A stretch of DNA of 64,000 bases from Carboxylicivirga mesophila (lineage in GTDB: Bacteria; Bacteroidota; Bacteroidia; Bacteroidales; Marinilabiliaceae), in the NCBI RefSeq assembly GCF_018271975.1, contig NZ_JAGUCN010000005.1:1-64000 (forward strand), written 5' to 3'. The position numbers and the translations under genes are program-made. Below, piece by piece: positions 61,813 to 64,000 of this stretch (positions are counted from its first letter, which is position 1; every line of letters begins with the position of its first letter). The notes below the pieces were generated by a model that was not told the DNA's origin, searched no databases, and saw only the letters and a program-made list of their open reading frames with translations.

Positions 61813-64000
61813 ATGTCAGAATTAAAAATATATCGTGCATCTGCGGGCTCCGGTAAAACATTTACCTTGTCCTTTGAGTTTATCAAACTACTGTTTCAAG
61901 AGCCACAAAGCTACAAAAGCATACTTGCCGTGACCTTTACCAATAAAGCCACTGCTGAGATGAAAAGCCGTATACTGGATAAACTTTATGCCTTATCGGT
62001 CGCCGAGGCCCCCGATTACCTGCCCGAGCTGATGAAACTACTGGATAAACCAGAAGCTTATATTCGAAAAGTAGCCAGGAACCTCTTGATTAATATACTG
62101 AACGATTTCTCCAAGTTCTCCATCAATACCATCGACAGCTTCTTTCAGAAGGTGATACGCTCATTTGCCTATGAAGCGAACCTGCCGGCCAACTTCAAAG
62201 TGGAGCTCGATTCTGACAGGATACTCGCACAGGCAGTGGATAATTTGCTGCGCGAACTGGAACTCAAAGGTAATGAAGACCTGAAGGAGTGGCTGATTAA
62301 GCACACCTTGTCGAAGATAGAAGAAGGTAAAGACTGGAACATTGCCAGTGAGATAAACTCACTTGGCCGCGAGGTGTTTAAAGAGGAGTTTCAGAGCCTG
62401 AAGCCAGAGGTTTTACAAAAGTTGCTTGATAAAAAAGCTCTGAACAGCTACCGCCTGCAATTAAAGCAGATGGCGGATGCTTTTGAGGCAAGCATTCAGT
62501 CTGCTGCTCAAAAAGGCCTTGATGCGCTTAAATCGCATGGCATCAGCTGGGATATCCTGCAGGGTAAATCGCGCTCACCGCTTAAGAAGCTCGAAAAGCT
62601 GGTGAATGTGACTAAAGCGGCGGATTACCTCGAAATCTTAAAGCTGGAAGACTTGGTAAATAATCCGGAGGCAGCTAGTCATAGTAAGAACAGTGAATCG
62701 GACAACAGCCTGATTATTGACTGCTATAACAATGGTCTGAACGAATCGCTGCAACAGCTTTGGAATATCCTGGAAGAGGATAAAACCAACTACTTTACGG
62801 CCAAAGCCATCCTGTCGAACCTCAACGCACTGGGCATTATTACCGACATAGCCCTGAAGGTGAATGAGCTGGCCCGTAACGAGAACCTGTTTCTGCTGGC
62901 CGATGCCAACCGCCTGCTCCACCAGATTATTGATGAAAATGAGGCCCCGTTTATTTACGAGAAAACAGGCACCCGCTTTCAGCATTACATGATTGATGAG
63001 TTCCAGGATACCTCGCGCCTGCAGTGGGACAACTTCAGACCGCTGCTGCAGAATAGTGTAAGTGACGGGCATACGGCACTAATTGTGGGTGATGTAAAAC
63101 AATCGATCTATCGCTGGCGTAATTCGGACTGGAAACTACTGAGCGATCAGGTGAATAAAGACTTTCTATCGCACGGACTGACCAACCTGACGCTCGATAC
63201 CAACTGGCGTAGTTCGGAGCATGTTATCACCTTTAACAACTGCATTTTTGCCGGAGCTGCACGTATGCTGCAAACCGAATTTATCAATTCGTCCAAAGAG
63301 GCCATTGATGAAGCCGATATACCCGATGACCTCCAACAAAAAATTAGCACAGCCTATAGCGACACCGTGCAACAGGTGGCTGCCAAATCAATTGGTTCGG
63401 GTGGTTTTATCCATGTTGATTTTCTGGAAGGTAAAAACGCGGAGTTCAGAAGCAATGCCACCAAGGCTGCGGTGTTGCAAATCGAACGCCTGATTGATGA
63501 AGGGTACAACTACCGTGATATTTGCATTCTGGTACGCAAAAAAAATGAAGGCACCGAAATAACGGAGGCCTTGCTTTCAGGCAGCTTCTCACCTACCCAA
63601 CGGAAACATCCGGTGATTTCCAACGAAACACTGCTACTTAGCAGTTCACCGGCTGTTAACCTGGTGGTGCAACAGATTAAGTACATCCAGGAGCCCGATA
63701 ACGAGGTATTTGAAGCCTTCATCAGGCTATACAGCCATTTTTACAGCACCCGGCAGTCCAATGAAGCAAACTACTGTGATACCACGGTACTCCATGAAAA
63801 TAAAGAACACTTTGACGAGCTGTCAGCCCAACTACTTGAGCTAAAAGGTCAGCCGCTTTTCGAGATGACCGAGGCACTGGTTCGCCGCCTGCCCGACGAA
63901 CTGCACCAAAACCAGTTTGTATTTCTGCAGGGTTTATTGGATGCCGTGCGCGATTATGTGACCAACTACTCGGTAAATGTGCATGATTTCATTAACTGGT
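61813..64000 (+). CDS. UvrD/AddA/RecB-like helicase-nuclease, 5' part (cut by window edge)
   Basis: Translation from the ATG at 61813 stays open for 729 codons to the window end. Residues 8-17 'RASAGSGKTF' form Walker A, and 'ILAVTFTNKATAEMKSRI' (motif Ia), 'MIDEFQDTS' (motif II, DEFQ), 'LIVGDVKQSIYRWR' (motif III) and 'LDTNWRSS' (motif IV) follow in order. This is the superfamily 1A RecB/AddA pattern of Bacteroidota, usually paired with an AddB/PD-(D/E)XK protein. The nuclease domain would lie beyond the edge. It probably resects double-strand breaks for recombination. Confidence 0.92.
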   Translation, partial: MSELKIYRASAGSGKTFTLSFEFIKLLFQEPQSYKSILAVTFTNKATAEMKSRILDKLYALSVAEAPDYLPELMKLLDKPEAYIRKVARNLLINILNDFSKFSINTIDSFFQKVIRSFAYEANLPANFKVELDSDRILAQAVDNLLRELELKGNEDLKEWLIKHTLSKIEEGKDWNIASEINSLGREVFKEEFQSLKPEVLQKLLDKKALNSYRLQLKQMADAFEASIQSAAQKGLDALKSHGISWDILQGKSRSPLKKLEKLVNVTKAADYLEILKLEDLVNNPEAASHSKNSESDNSLIIDCYNNGLNESLQQLWNILEEDKTNYFTAKAILSNLNALGIITDIALKVNELARNENLFLLADANRLLHQIIDENEAPFIYEKTGTRFQHYMIDEFQDTSRLQWDNFRPLLQNSVSDGHTALIVGDVKQSIYRWRNSDWKLLSDQVNKDFLSHGLTNLTLDTNWRSSEHVITFNNCIFAGAARMLQTEFINSSKEAIDEADIPDDLQQKISTAYSDTVQQVAAKSIGSGGFIHVDFLEGKNAEFRSNATKAAVLQIERLIDEGYNYRDICILVRKKNEGTEITEALLSGSFSPTQRKHPVISNETLLLSSSPAVNLVVQQIKYIQEPDNEVFEAFIRLYSHFYSTRQSNEANYCDTTVLHENKEHFDELSAQLLELKGQPLFEMTEALVRRLPDELHQNQFVFLQGLLDAVRDYVTNYSVNVHDFINW

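Noticed and set aside
61623-61886. 87-residue minus-strand open frame upstream of the helicase
   Set aside because: It covers the helicase promoter and its first codons on the opposite strand and shows no family features.

Overview
The window looks like chromosomal DNA from a Bacteroidota bacterium, most likely a Bacteroidales/Marinilabiliales-type anaerobe or facultative anaerobe. The evidence is Bacteroidota-style promoters (TAnnTTTG -7 boxes), a TonB-dependent receptor with an N-terminal CarboxypepD_reg domain, a BACON-domain lipoprotein, a Nudix-type sugar regulator beside galT-galK-galM, paired C69 dipeptidases, a decayed type IX secretion sorting domain and two DUF6261-type proteins. 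No rRNA, tRNA, CRISPR array or intact insertion sequence was seen.

Layout. 1-1.0 kb: a palindrome array running in from the left edge and ending just before a DUF6261-type gene. 1.1-3.2 kb: an AT-rich island of three unknown genes separated by attC-like repeats. 3.2-9.1 kb: an MBL-fold lipoprotein, rarA, kdsA and a multi-PAS histidine kinase. 9.3-14.7 kb: a C69 dipeptidase, fhs and a LytTR two-component pair. 14.9-21.6 kb: a minus-strand block (thpR, rhomboid protease, threonine aldolase, unknown secreted protein, universal stress protein, RelA-like synthetase). 21.9-23.4 kb: a YtxH/holin-like envelope trio and rplS. 23.4-30.0 kb: a glycosyltransferase-like protein, an AsmA-like protein and a second C69 dipeptidase. 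30.1-40.1 kb: a GH38 alpha-mannosidase with a LacI regulator, a T9SS domain remnant, and a receptor/lipoprotein pair. 40.3-47.8 kb: a TetR regulator, the Leloir gal operon with its Nudix regulator, a ROK kinase and a sugar MFS transporter. 48-54 kb: two lipoproteins (DUF4827-like, FKBP), a DHH phosphoesterase, ndk, a DUF721 protein, recF, a TPR protein and ribH. 54-64 kb: a SulP transporter, a second palindrome array with the second DUF6261-type gene, a CPA2 antiporter, an MscS channel and the start of an AddA/RecB-like helicase cut by the right edge.

Carbohydrate use is the main metabolic theme. Galactose would enter through the MFS permease and be processed by GalM, GalK and GalT under a Nudix-fold repressor whose inverted-repeat operator covers its own -7 box. 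The alpha-mannosidase is probably controlled by the adjacent LacI protein: one operator-like palindrome abuts the lacI start and a perfect 20-bp version lies inside the mannosidase coding sequence.

The most unusual feature is the pair of DUF6261-type genes 56 kb apart. Each is preceded by an array of short odd-length palindromes spaced almost exactly 40-41 bp apart. The two arrays differ in their palindrome arms but share a central core (CAYSGTG-like, centre always C or G). I know of no described function for this arrangement, and it is the best candidate here for an undescribed system.
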